Below are positions 12,386 through 21,193 of a stretch of DNA of 23,159 bases, piece after piece; position 1 is the first letter of the stretch; each line of letters opens with the position of its first letter. The translations under genes and the position numbers were made by a program. The notes beneath the pieces are model-generated. The model had not been told where the DNA came from. It made no database searches and worked only from the letters and a program-made list of their open reading frames with translations. The DNA is from Saccoglossus kowalevskii (lineage: Eukaryota; Hemichordata; Enteropneusta; Harrimaniidae): contig NW_003139817.1 in the NCBI RefSeq assembly GCF_000003605.2, positions 122,647-145,805 of the forward strand. The letters are read 5' to 3'.

Positions 12386-12577
12386 TTATTGCTGATAAGT
12401 TTGCATTTCAGTGCGCATGTCTTTTACACGGAGTATCAAGTCATTCCATCGTTTGTAAAACATATTCTGAATACTTTGATCACGTGGTAAAGATGTGCAT
12501 AATTGTGGGTAATACTGAATAGTACCTATATAATGCACAGTTTGTTCACTTTGACTTTGATGTGTCACTCTAAACGA
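12386..12577 (-). CDS. Candidate terminal coding exon, function unknown
   Basis: On the minus strand a T-rich tract ending in CAG (TTTGTTTTTACTAACAG) is followed immediately by 63 open codons in phase 0 and a TAA at 12386-12388; the other two phases stop within a few codons. The translation looks protein-like: a polar start, a region with YY, C and P, then a charged, probably helical end (residues about 38-63, including FYKRWNDL) finishing in QQ. No transmembrane segment or known motif is visible. It could be the last exon of the adhesion-type gene on the same strand, but that gene leaves exon 17942-18163 in phase 1, so at least one phase 1-to-0 exon would have to lie between. No AATAAA was found just downstream on this strand. 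It may equally belong to another gene or be chance. Confidence 0.33.
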   Translation of the reverse strand, partial: SFRVTHQSQSEQTVHYIGTIQYYPQLCTSLPRDQSIQNMFYKRWNDLILRVKDMRTEMQTYQQ

Positions 12578-14226
12578 CTGTTAGTAAAAACAAATTCTCT
12601 TTTTCATCATGTTATGCACATTAGTTCTAACTTTCCACCAATAGCAGAACCTGTTATACGCTAATTTGTTATTTAGCTTAGGGACATTTCTGTAGGTTAA
12701 ATGGTATTTTTATCGAGACAATTTCAGTATGATGTCAGAGATTATTCGAGGAGCAGCACAGTAGATAACAATAAATAGCTTGGACCAGTGTCCACAATAT
12801 GATATGATGGGATATTCTATTTGTATGAAATGCTAATACCAAAATCAGACATACTTTGGCATACATATTGGATCCAAAACATATTTTAGTTATTTTCACA
12901 AACTTCTCTCCAGCATGATATAATTGCTTTTCACGCATTCATAGTAATTCATAATCTTCCTCCGTGTAACATTACGTATCACAATATATTAGATTGGAAC
13001 AAATATTGAAAAAAAACTGAGTCCAAGTTTAATCAAAGCATGATATTCAAAATAGTAGACGCTATGCATTGGTGTCTACATAATTCCCTCGCTGAATTGC
13101 GTGGTCGTCCAATATAATTGTATGATGTTTCAATCGTTTGAAAGTCGTAAGCTTGCTATATACTTAGAAAACAGTAGATTTGAACAATACCAGTGTTGTA
13201 TACTGGAAAGTTATACTACTCTATATATTTGGACATTTTAAGGTTATGGTCGTCTTCGACATAGCATAGCCGCACCGCACTGTGTACTACCATTTTACTT
13301 CTAACACATCGCACAGGAGTAAATTAGCCTAGACAAACTGTTGTATGTTACACTCAAATACGATCCATCCACTGTATAAAAAAAAGAGAGAAATTGATTG
13401 TAATGTATGACATAATTTGAATATTCACAAGCAAAAGGTAATTGATATCCATGATCATGCAGCGTTTGTGTTGGGCATAAACACTATATGGATGAATCAT
13501 GAACGAAAACATATATTGTGTTAATATCGTTTTTGCACCTTGATTTATAATAACGAAATAACTATCCAAATTAGTCACGTATCCAAACCAGTCACGCGCA
13601 AATGTGAAATAAGCCGCTTTCTTAGACCGGTGCCGTGCAGCACAAAGTTTAAGACAATGTCAAAACCAAAGTGATATGATGTTTGCTTCATTTTCGTCGC
13701 TACTGATGCGGCAATCACTGTGACGAGAATGAGTCTGCCAATATTTGCATATGAATAGAAAGTAGTCCCGAATTAACAAATCATCGCTCGTGAAAATAAC
13801 TTCCACGCTCACGAATGTCAGGGAGGTCATACGTTCGTTTTCGGCTTCACGCTCGCGTGCACATTTCTCGTTTCCTTGGTTTCCGCCATAAAGGAAAAAT
13901 ATTTAGCGAACTATAATATAGACGGGGTATGACACAGTGTGTTTCATTTTCGGACACACCGCGTACCAGAGATCTCGTTCAAGAACATTATTTATAGTGT
14001 TCGTAATTGACAGTCGAGTGCCAAATAACCACATCATCATTATTTTAGTGTAAACTAAAACGTAATTTTTATGTGATGGTTTTGAAAAATCTTTACGAAT
14101 ACAGAAATAAACCAAATTTTTCATGAATATATCGGAAAATGTTGCTTGATCGAGCCTATGTTTTGAGTTATCGCATCCTGATGTTGGCTGCATAAATATT
14201 GTTCAAAATCAGAGTCACCCGGGAAA
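12578..14226. other. Stretch with no secure gene
   Basis: Mostly AT-rich with a CpG-richer patch at about 13780-13880. Open minus-strand frames at 12735-12938, 13354-13578 and 13903-14193 match no family I know. The last begins after an acceptor-like ATTTATGCAG at about 14190 and is open for about 95 codons in phase 0, so an unrecognised exon is possible but unsupported. Confidence 0.45.
13352..13371 (-). CDS. Possible 20-nt micro-exon
   Basis: A very strong minus-strand acceptor (TTTCTCTCTTTTTTTTATACAG) ends just before 13371. Reading in phase 1 gives six codons (DGSYLS) up to a GTAACA donor at 13351, leaving in phase 0. These phases are exactly what would be needed to join exon 17942-18163 (phase-1 exit) to the candidate terminal exon at 12577 (phase-0 entry). 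The exon is tiny and the donor only moderate, so this is a hypothesis about splicing, not a call. Confidence 0.15.
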
Positions 14227-14283
14227 ATGGTTGTTAACAACGCATCAGTAGCTGCAGTAGGGTATATCGTTGTTTTAGTACCG
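14227..14283 (+). CDS. Candidate first coding exon (hydrophobic start)
   Basis: An ATG in good Kozak context (GGAAAATGG) opens 19 codons that end exactly at a good donor, ACCG|GTAAGA, in phase 0. The peptide is mainly hydrophobic after residue 7 (VAAVGYIVVLVP), like the core of a signal peptide or membrane anchor. Unspliced, the frame stops at 14311-14313. I could not find a matching second exon; the next plus-strand sequence is a fold-back element. An upstream CAG at about 14211 would also allow an internal exon reading. Low confidence. Confidence 0.2.
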
Positions 14284-14639
14284 GTAAGATTCTTTCGCCC
14301 GTCATCGAAATAGATTTAAGTATGCACAGAACGGCAGCAAAGCATCTAGTGACAGCGATGCATCATGAGTGACCGCACAACAACGATTATTAAAGTTTCT
14401 GCATTTCACAGCAAACGTTCGATATTGAGCCCAGATTAGTGAATTATGTTTTTTTAATGATTGAACATGGTGTGTACCTTCTTCAATAAAAAGCAGACAT
14501 GCATAATAATGCGAAGAAGAGCATGGTACTCGTAAGCAATTATACGAGCATTGGATGAAAAATTGCAGGTCACGTGTTCAATATGGCGATCACGTATTGG
14601 TCAGCTTTGGATGTACCATACCCATTGACGCTGCAGGTC

Positions 14640-14892
14640 GGCGTCTTCTACGCGTGATGTTATTGCGCCCAAGGACGTTCTATTTCCGAACTATTTGAAA
14701 CCGGAAATTACGCGGGTAACTTTTGAACTTCAAACACAAATTTGATTATCGTTATTATGTCATACATAATTCAATCGTTGAAACAACGATAATAACACAT
14801 AATAACGATAAACAAATTTGTGTTTGAAGTTCGGTTTCAAGTGGTTCGAAAATAGAACGTCCTTGAACGCAATAGAACACGCGTAGGACGCC
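14640..14892. mobile_element. Long near-continuous fold-back element
   Basis: The left arm (14640-14780) and right arm (about 14784-14892) are inverted copies meeting at ATCGTTGAAACAACGAT, so the whole segment could fold into one hairpin with a three-base loop. Shared inverted stretches include AAGGACGTTCTATTT, TTTGAAACCG, AACTTCAAACACAAATTTG and TATCGTTATTATGT. The left arm is about 30 nt longer, mainly because of extra sequence around 14702-14726 (with ACGCGGGTAAC). No coding capacity or recognisable transposase is present, and I see no target-site duplication at the GGCGTC/GACGCC ends. A fold-back type MITE, or an inverted duplication of a single-copy segment, would explain it. A minus-strand open frame at 14760-15101 overlaps the right arm and is not called. 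Confidence 0.85.
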
Positions 14893-16091
14893 TTCCGAAC
14901 CACAGGCGCTCGGAACGTTTCTTGGCTAATATATAAAAAATGACCTAAAGTGGGATCGGCATAGTTAGTCAGTCGCCGGTAAATTCCCCTACTACTCATA
15001 TAATAACACAAGGTAGGAAAGCGTTGACACCATGACATCGAAACTTCCCGAAAATAACACGATTTTTCAAATGATATTTCGATCCGCTTCACACAACTCA
15101 AGTATGATATCGGTAGAAAATATCGATCGACTTATATTACCTTTATTCGAACTAAAACGGGTTAAATCCTGTGAAAATCGAAACACCAGAGCAATATGAA
15201 TCAACCCGTCTACGCGGATATTTTGAAGCAGAGGCTCGTGCATGCGCAGCTCCAAACATGCGCAGTTCCAGACAGACGCATGCTCGGGCCTCTGCTTCAA
15301 TCTTGGGGCCAGTTGGTCCTTACAGTATTTCTAAGTTTCATTTATATTTATTTATTAAACAGGCCCTCGAAACGATTTAATATATCCGTAAAATACGTGC
15401 CGGCTAACGATTGACATCTAAACGTTTGAATTTTCGAACAATCTCCCGGAACACCTTGCGCGATATGCGTCAGATCGGTGTTGAAAGAACGCCGACCTGC
15501 AGCGTCAATGGTGTCATACTATTACACAAGTGTGGCGATTGTTATTGTGCACACCTAAACCTAAACAGTCGCCGCATATGCGTATTGAAAAATGACATCG
15601 TTTCCGCGTCCTCAAAAAAAAATACTCTGCTATATTCTACAAGAATTATAACAAAGTTTTATGAACCGAAAATTACATGTAATAAATGCGAACGGCTGTT
15701 GATGCATGAACTCGTGCAGTGACGTCATACGTATAGTAGATCATGGCGTTGAGATTCGATAAATCACAAATCAGCATCGCTACATATCAGTTGCACAGAA
15801 CTTTGAAACTAAAACACGCATTTACCGGTATTTCCCGTTATAATACAAGTTGTGAACTTTGTGAAACAGTGTGTACTTTTGAATAAATGTTACGCAAGGT
15901 TTTACCGAAGACTATGCGTACAATATTTCATGTATTGAATCGGTTACTGTTTGTCAAATTGAGTCATATGTGAGCGATTACGTAATTGCCTACTTTTGTC
16001 ATTCTCGCCAGCCAGAGTATGTTTTTGCCGTGGACCAAACAAGGCAGACGTTGCTGTTAGGATCCGTCACAAGAGGGCGTGGTGTACGACG
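14893..16091. other. CpG-richer stretch with no secure gene
   Basis: Contains the compact palindrome at 15223-15300. A plus-strand frame of 103 codons (15411-15722) has a C-x-x-C near each end but no motif I recognise. A strong minus-strand acceptor (GTTTCGATTTTCACAG) at about 15172 is followed by nine open codons and a GTAATA donor at about 15140, phase 0 to 1; with no partner exon it is not called. Confidence 0.45.
15223..15300. repeat. Compact palindrome with internal direct repeat
   Basis: The arms TTGAAGCAGAGGC at 15223-15235 and GCCTCTGCTTCAA at 15288-15300 begin a 24-bp inverted repeat in which 22 of 24 positions match, reaching inward to GCATGCG. CATGCGCAGCTCCA and CATGCGCAGTTCCA form a 14-nt direct repeat (13 matching) at 15241-15254 and 15258-15271. 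The first copy overlaps the left arm and the second lies in the loop. The 78-bp unit is GC-rich compared with its flanks. It resembles a tiny MITE or hairpin; no target-site duplication is clear. Confidence 0.8.
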
Positions 16092-16100
16092 ATGGCTTTG
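16092..16100 (+). CDS. Candidate first coding exon of a small plus-strand gene
   Basis: An ATG after ACGACG, with G at +4, opens only three codons (MAL) before a strong donor, TTTG|GTGAGT, at 16101. The upstream 80 bp are less AT-rich than the surroundings and could be 5' UTR. The phase-0 exit suits two downstream plus-strand pieces that also join in phase 0 (17098-17328 and 17442-17477). Very short first coding exons are common in animal genes but also easy to find by chance, so confidence is modest. No function can be assigned. Confidence 0.3.
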
Positions 16101-17097
16101 GTGAGTATCAATTCTTTCATTGTTTGATATCTGCCATAAATCGGTTGCTCTAATTTATGCGTTAAATGGAGGGGGGTTTGACTGAGCTAATCCAATACTT
16201 TTGAATTTGAATGAATCAGTTTAGATTATAAATATTTAAGGTAGAGATGCAGGTTCGTGGGCACTTGGGAGTGAATTTTTTTTTTTTTTGCTTTTTATTA
16301 TCCAAACAGTCTTGGCTATAGACTGTTAAAATTTTGTATAATTGTGAATAGTGGAACATACTAAAAAAAAAACGATTTTAAAATATAGATAACAGGTGCA
16401 ATCATTCTCTCTTTTGAATGCTTAGCAAGATTTAGCAAGGCTGTACATAAATAATAAAAAAGAAACATGGTGAAAAAAAGAAATGACGGGATCTCAATAT
16501 TATGCACTATATTTAACTTTTAATAAAACGATAATACATTTAAATTTGGAACTGTTACAGCCATTTTAATTATGAGCATTAGCAAACTTCTTACTGCGTC
16601 AATTGTTATGCAAATTAGCAATTATCTCAGTTTCTTTTTAGTGTACATCCCAGAACTTTAAAAACAAATAGCTCCCAGAAGCTTTGACCTTTTGTTTTGA
16701 AATTTTCACAAATGATTGACAATGTGTTTATCTTCAAAACGCTGTCGGGATATTGTTCTTGGTTGAATAGTGTTACAACAATCGTACATACAACTAGCCT
16801 GGGTGTTAGTTTATGCATAAACATGAAGTAGTGAAATTTGGGCTGCTGCCCTACAAAATTGGCAACTGGTAGACAGTTTCCAAGACGGCACTTTATTCAT
16901 AGTAAACAGATGTACCTATACACCAATTTTGACAGGAAACAGAAGCATCGTTTAGGAGCTATTTTTTTACATCACTTTTGACCAAAAAAGCACATTTTTG
17001 TGCATATTTCAAACTAAAGTGTCCATAAAAAAAATACTAACAAAATTTTAAAATTCATACAATGAGCTTTCCGAAAATATATAGCTTTGTGGACAAG

Positions 17098-17328
17098 GGA
17101 GGTCATCTTGGTGTCCTAATTAACAAATTAAAATACCTGTCAGGTAAACTGCATCTCTACCTTAAGTATAAACATAATTTCTTGATTCCAGGGTATCAAA
17201 CATTTGCAAGTAATTTGTTTACAAACAAATCTGGCTTTTATTTAATGGAACTAGATATGCTCGGACTGAGTGAAGAATACATGGGCTATAATATTGTTCT
17301 TACTATAAATCAAGTCGGATTAACCCAG
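17098..17328 (+). CDS. Candidate internal exon, unknown protein
   Basis: A frame open from 17044 to 17355 runs into a good donor, CCCAG|GTTAGT, at 17328/17329 in phase 0. The entry is uncertain: AAG at 17095-17097 gives a phase-0 entry at 17098 that would join the MAL exon. ATATATAG at 17084 with a perfect TACTAAC branch-type sequence at 17035-17041 gives entry at 17085 in phase 2 and would need another exon upstream. The 77 residues are balanced and protein-like: an amphipathic start (GVLINKLKYLSGKLHLYLKY), then F/Y-rich and acidic parts. No family recognised. Codon third positions are more mixed than the surrounding AT-rich DNA. Confidence 0.33.
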
Positions 17329-17441
17329 GTTAGTTCCGCCATTCTACTCTCCTAGTTTTGAACATGTATTTACAATGAATGACAACTTGATACAGTTTAG
17401 CAACTAGTGCCTGACATGTCGTTACCGGTAAATTGTTTCAG

Positions 17442-17477
17442 TTATGCACAGCCACAGTGTTTTGATGACGGTCTAAG
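17442..17477 (+). CDS. Candidate terminal exon of the plus-strand gene
   Basis: A good acceptor, AATTGTTTCAG, ends at 17441, only 113 bp after the preceding donor. Reading on in phase 0 gives eleven codons (LCTATVFLMTV) and a TAA at 17475-17477. An AATAAA lies 112 nt downstream. Acceptor strength, matching phase and poly(A) signal together make this more than a random frame, but each part alone is weak. Confidence 0.3.
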
Positions 17478-17588
17478 AAGATTAATAATACGAAGGACTG
17501 TAATTTCACATTTGGCACGGTGGAATTTGCCGATAGCACAAACTTATTTATAGAGAATATCAAATGAGTGTCCCATAATATCTGATTT

Positions 17589-17594
17589 AATAAA
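17589..17594 (+). terminator. Poly(A) signal AATAAA
   Basis: A canonical AATAAA lies 112 nt after the candidate stop at 17475-17477 and is followed by GT-containing sequence. It would end the small plus-strand transcript before the antisense exon that starts at 17942. Hexamers of this kind are common in AT-rich DNA, so support comes only from its position. Confidence 0.3.
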
Positions 17595-17941
17595 CGAGTG
17601 CATCACATGTAATCACACAAGACGACCCAGGTGAAACAGTTTATTCTAAAATGGCTTTTCGCGTCAGGGTGTGCAAAATATTTTGGAATCAGTTACGCCA
17701 TGATTTACTAAGTGAATTAATAAAATTATATATCTTGTCAAATGTTTTAGGCAAAGCCTTCGTACCTTAATATTTCTATTTTATTGAAATCAAAAGTTTC
17801 GAATTGCTAAATTGGTATATTCTCATGTAAAACTATTTTCACTCCTTCAGGGGGTTGTGCTGTTATACTTACATGGTGGAACTATGTGTGCCGTTATACT
17901 TATCACAGTCCATACATAATATTATAGTTATTGTTACGTAC

Positions 17942-18163
17942 CTGTGTAGCCACCATCGGACATTGACGCCCCGGTGGCTGCTCTCTGGTAAGATTTAAAA
18001 AGAGAGTCACTTTTGACGTTATCATACTCTTGCGAAGGGATAGATACCCATATGGACGAGTCGTACTCGCGTACCACATAGGTTTTAGTGTTTTGGTTTA
18101 TTCCGTACACAGCGTTAGTTCCTTGATGAAAACCCAGTGTGTTCACATTGCTTTTCCTCAGTC
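17942..18163 (-). CDS. Exon 7 of extracellular multidomain gene: Asp-box-like domain, C-terminal part
   Basis: The acceptor GGTATAATTGCAG ends just before 18163 and the donor ACAG|GTACGT starts at 17941; phase 1 in and 1 out (222 nt). The translation has a GTNAVYGI strand, a variable TKTYVV strand and then EYDSSIWVSI. The latter has the layout of a degenerate Asp-box (S-x-D-x-G-x-T-W) as in BNR/sialidase-type beta-hairpins. A charged helix-like part and a G/S-rich linker ending in GGYTG follow. It completes the domain begun by exons 5 and 6. If the donor were not used, the protein would end two residues later at a TAA (17934-17936), so this could be an alternative last exon. Extracellular location is inferred from the neighbouring modules. 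Confidence 0.8.
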
Positions 18164-18302
18164 CTGCAATTATACCAGAAGCCTTGCCAGATTAAAAATG
18201 ATAGAGTGTACACAAATCGTAGCGGGTATAAAACCATCTTCTATGTACTTCCAGTCCGCAGACTATTTTCACGTGAGTAGTCATAACAAGTGGGTTACTT
18301 AC

Positions 18303-18358
18303 CGTACCAATTATCACTCATATCCCCGACTGCACAAATTTCTTGTTGATTTTGTAGT
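18303..18358 (-). CDS. Exon 6 of extracellular multidomain gene: small Asp-box-domain exon
   Basis: A 56-nt exon between a strong acceptor (TTTTGACTTCATTCCAG) and a strong donor (GGTACG|GTAAGT). Only phase 2 is open, leaving in phase 1, which matches both neighbours. It encodes about 18 residues with the core EICAVGDMSDNWYG, containing one cysteine that probably pairs with the cysteine in exon 5 (YACDSS). It is too short to stand out as an open frame and is supported purely by the splice signals and the phase chain. Confidence 0.75.
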
Positions 18359-18695
18359 CTGGAATGAAGTCAAAATACATCACCATTATAATACTATTGA
18401 GATCATGAATGCTGCCACCAACGGTGTACCAGTGATACCGTCGCATGTAATACATAACAGTTTATGTTCATAAACTTCATTCCTATTATTCATTACTGTA
18501 TTAAACCCCGTAGAACGTGCTAGTATTCATGTGACCTTTAACCCCTTTATCTGCTTAACCCGACGGCCATCATCTTAATGGAGAGTGCTGATATTTTTCA
18601 AAAAGCATCGCTAAGGGGGCATACAATATAAACTGAATGCAAACATCAATGCAGTACGTCGAGAAATAAAACACGGCTTGAATACCCTGTATAGT

Positions 18696-18860
18696 TTAAA
18701 GCGGAAGGGTCGTCCCCTGCGCACGCGTGGAAATTGAGTCCCAAGCGACGATAACAACACACGATAAAAACGCAAAGGCTCATGGGTAGACGCTTGTTTG
18801 TAAGCAATGATACGCTATGGCCATCTGACGCATGCGCAGGTGACGACTCCCCCGCTTTAA
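18696..18860. mobile_element. TTAA-bounded MITE in intron 5
   Basis: The terminal inverted repeats at 18700-18727 and 18829-18856 match at 23 of 28 positions. The outer ends are AGCGG and CCGCT, and both contain GTCGTC and CCTGCGCA. Each end is flanked by TTAA (18696-18699 and 18857-18860), the target duplication typical of piggyBac-type elements. The repeats do not start with the usual piggyBac CC, and a TA duplication with slightly longer repeats is also possible. At 165 bp it has no coding capacity and would be a non-autonomous element. It lies in the intron between exons 5 (18892) and 6 (18358). Confidence 0.75.
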
Positions 18861-18891
18861 TCAATGATATAATAATAAACAGAAAACTTAC

Positions 18892-18964
18892 TTTGAGTCA
18901 CTGGAGTCACAGGCATACAATGATGTCCCACTTCCATGTAGAAGGAAACCAACATCATAGAAAT
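18892..18964 (-). CDS. Exon 5 of extracellular multidomain gene: start of Asp-box-like domain
   Basis: A 73-nt exon, phase 1 in and 2 out, with acceptor TTTTTAATTAG and a strong donor TCAAA|GTAAGT. It encodes about 24 residues: an opening strand FYDVGFLLHG, then SGTSLYACDSSDS. The junction codon with exon 6 is AAA (Lys). Joined with exons 6 and 7 it makes a domain of roughly 115 residues, beginning right after the last cysteine of the exon-4 module. The pattern (hydrophobic strand, small/Gly turn, YAC, later YVV and SIW) is like a pair of BNR/Asp-box repeats. No closer family assignment is safe without a profile search. Confidence 0.72.
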
Positions 18965-19387
18965 CTAATTAAAAATCAGGCGTAATATTTAACGATTATA
19001 ACGATTCAACTGCGATATAAAAACAATATACCAGAAATGCATTGTCTGAAATCCAAATTGTGCCAAGCGAGTAAATATAAGAAAACACATATAACGAGTT
19101 TATATAATACAGTATCGATTAAAACGACAAAACGAAAGAAGCAGGTCTTTTACATGTGAATATTGGAGTAGCTAGCATGCTTTCACTCACGTTTCATATA
19201 TTATTCAATCAATAGTACATTTATTTTCTTCTTTTATGTAATGTGTCAGTACCGTCAGTTAACTCAATATTCATTTAGTTTTAATGGCATTCGGTTCTCA
19301 CCAGAATCGACGGGTAATAAAAAGTGAGACTGTTGACACCTAAAATGATTTAAATTCAATAATAACTGATTTTCATTTGCGTCTCAC

Positions 19388-19558
19388 CTGACAGCGGGCA
19401 TTTATTTACTATATCGAACGTTTCGACACATTTCTCGTGATAGTCGTTGTCGCACCTAGACGCTCCAGACACACAACATGCACATTGATTAGTTCCATCA
19501 AAGGGACAGGTACAGGTGTTACCTTGTATGAGACTAGGAACAGTTGCGCCGCTGTTAC
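19388..19558 (-). CDS. Exon 4 of extracellular multidomain gene: eight-cysteine module
   Basis: The acceptor ATTATATCAG ends just before 19558 and the donor TCAG|GTGAGA follows 19388; phase 1 in and 1 out (171 nt). The 57 residues hold eight cysteines in a dense pattern: C-x-C-P-x-D-G-T-N-Q-C-A-C-C, then one C six residues later (SRC), KC and finally KCP. Four disulfides are likely in a secreted domain. A phase-1 symmetric single-exon module is the classic unit of exon shuffling, and it sits between the beta-sandwich repeats and the Asp-box-like domain. I do not recognise a named family; the spacing is not that of EGF, sushi or kringle domains. Confidence 0.82.
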
Positions 19559-20570
19559 CTGATATAATTCAAATAATAATAATAATAAATATATTCATTA
19601 TTCAGTTTTTTGTAATAACGAGCTCAGCACAGGGACTCTTTTACATAAAACTGTGCATATAAATCGTTACCATACTTAACATTGTGAATACATGGTGCAT
19701 TGTGCACTGTCCCCACGGCAAGTTTTATACGAGTGTAATAATATATACATATATGTAACAAAGCGTTACTTGATTTAATATTCAACTTGGTATGCTAATT
19801 TGAAATATTAGATTGTATTAATAACGTTAATTAATTATAACAACAATCATACAAATCAATTGCACACGAATGAATTAAATCACGATATAATCCCCAAATT
19901 GATTACACCTATATCGTTTTGTCATTCATAGCGGATTCTACTTCATAAATGTGATAGAAAGAATAAACCTTCATAAATTACGTATGTACTTTTGCATGCG
20001 ATCGCTCCAGGTGAAATTGCACACGACGTCCATTAGGAAGTAGCGGTAATTGTTGTTTTGCACTTACTGATAAAGTTATGAGACATTAAAAAGTTACGAT
20101 TTGAATTTTATTATGCTATTCGTATTGAACGACGATGACATAATTATTTGTGTCAAAAATATGTAAAAATGATGTAAAACGATTCCAAAATCTGAAACAG
20201 TAAATAGAATTAAATCACTTCCACAAAAAGTATAAGAGCATACTTTTCAAACAATTGCACACAAGCGATGTATTGTCGTTGATGGTCTCATTTCAGATCA
20301 CACACTATGAAATACACCCATTTCAAAGAGTTATTTCTTCATAGATACTAGAATTGAAGGACGTAGATGATTAAATACCAATAACGTTTTATTTACCAAC
20401 GGACATTGTTCCAATAGTCAATAGTGTAATAAACTGACTTCACAATTTCGTTGGAAGCGAAAGCGTTTTTTGTCGACCCAAAATGATATGATGTAGTAAA
20501 AACCATCAGTTAAATGACGATGTTCGAACATGGATATATTTCTGAACTGTAGTTGTTTTTGAGAGAAAAA

Positions 20571-20656
20571 TTAAAGGGTGGTGGTCGTCGGGCAATGTGT
20601 ACATCGCTGTGGTCGCATATCGAACACGACGCGGCGTGACGACCACCGTCCTTTAA
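20571..20656. mobile_element. TTAA-bounded MITE in intron 3
   Basis: The inverted repeats AGGGTGGTGGTCGTC (20575-20589) and its partner at 20638-20652 match at 13 of 15 positions. TTAA flanks both ends (20571-20574 and 20653-20656). At 86 bp it is very short and non-coding. It shares AG at the tip and GGTCGTC at the same distance from the tip with the element at 18696-18860, suggesting one transposon family or superfamily. It lies in the intron between exons 3 (21194) and 4 (19558) of the minus-strand gene. It could form a strong hairpin in the intron transcript. Confidence 0.72.
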
Positions 20657-21193
20657 AGCAATGTCACTATGGGTCAGGATACATATTTTCCCAAACATTG
20701 AAATAATCCACTCCATTACAGTGAATAGCAGCCAGTGTGGATTTGTTACAAATTCTGCTCAAGTTATTGCATTGTTATGGCATATGATTCTTTGGAGTAA
20801 ACAATTGGTTTATAAACAATTGATATGTATTTTGCTGGTTTATATACAGCATTCTTCAACGATGAATTGCTTAGTTGTATTATTGAGCTGTACGCGTTCA
20901 GTTTCAAGGTGATTCGAACCGAATTGAAGAATATATGTTATTACACGTAACATCACACGAATCAATTAGTCTTTGACAACAATTGCATTTCATGTTTACT
21001 GTATATTGGTGTTTAGGGACGTGAAGCAATTTTATACACCTTGATTGATAACATGGGCGGAAAAAGTTTGTTAGTGATATTCTCCCATAATGCAATATAC
21101 TTATGCTAAATAGTACGTAATTGAATTACTAATACATTTGAGTGCACAGGCTTGAGAGAATATTTATTCGGCTCATGACCAATTCGTTGTTAC

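Noticed and set aside
15411-15722. 103-codon plus-strand open frame with cysteine pairs
   Set aside because: No recognisable motif, no acceptor or promoter evidence; it probably reflects low stop density in this CpG-richer patch.
17127-17150. Tiny minus-strand phase-1 exon candidate (ACTTAAG acceptor, GACAG|GTATTT donor)
   Set aside because: Only 24 nt with a weak acceptor, and it lies antisense to the better-supported plus-strand open exon.
18030-18473. 147-codon plus-strand open frame
   Set aside because: It is antisense to exons 6 and 7 of the minus-strand gene, whose splice signals and phases explain the region.
20510-20716. 68-codon minus-strand open frame between exons 3 and 4
   Set aside because: It spans the TTAA-bounded MITE and has no splice signals; exons 3 and 4 already join in phase without it.
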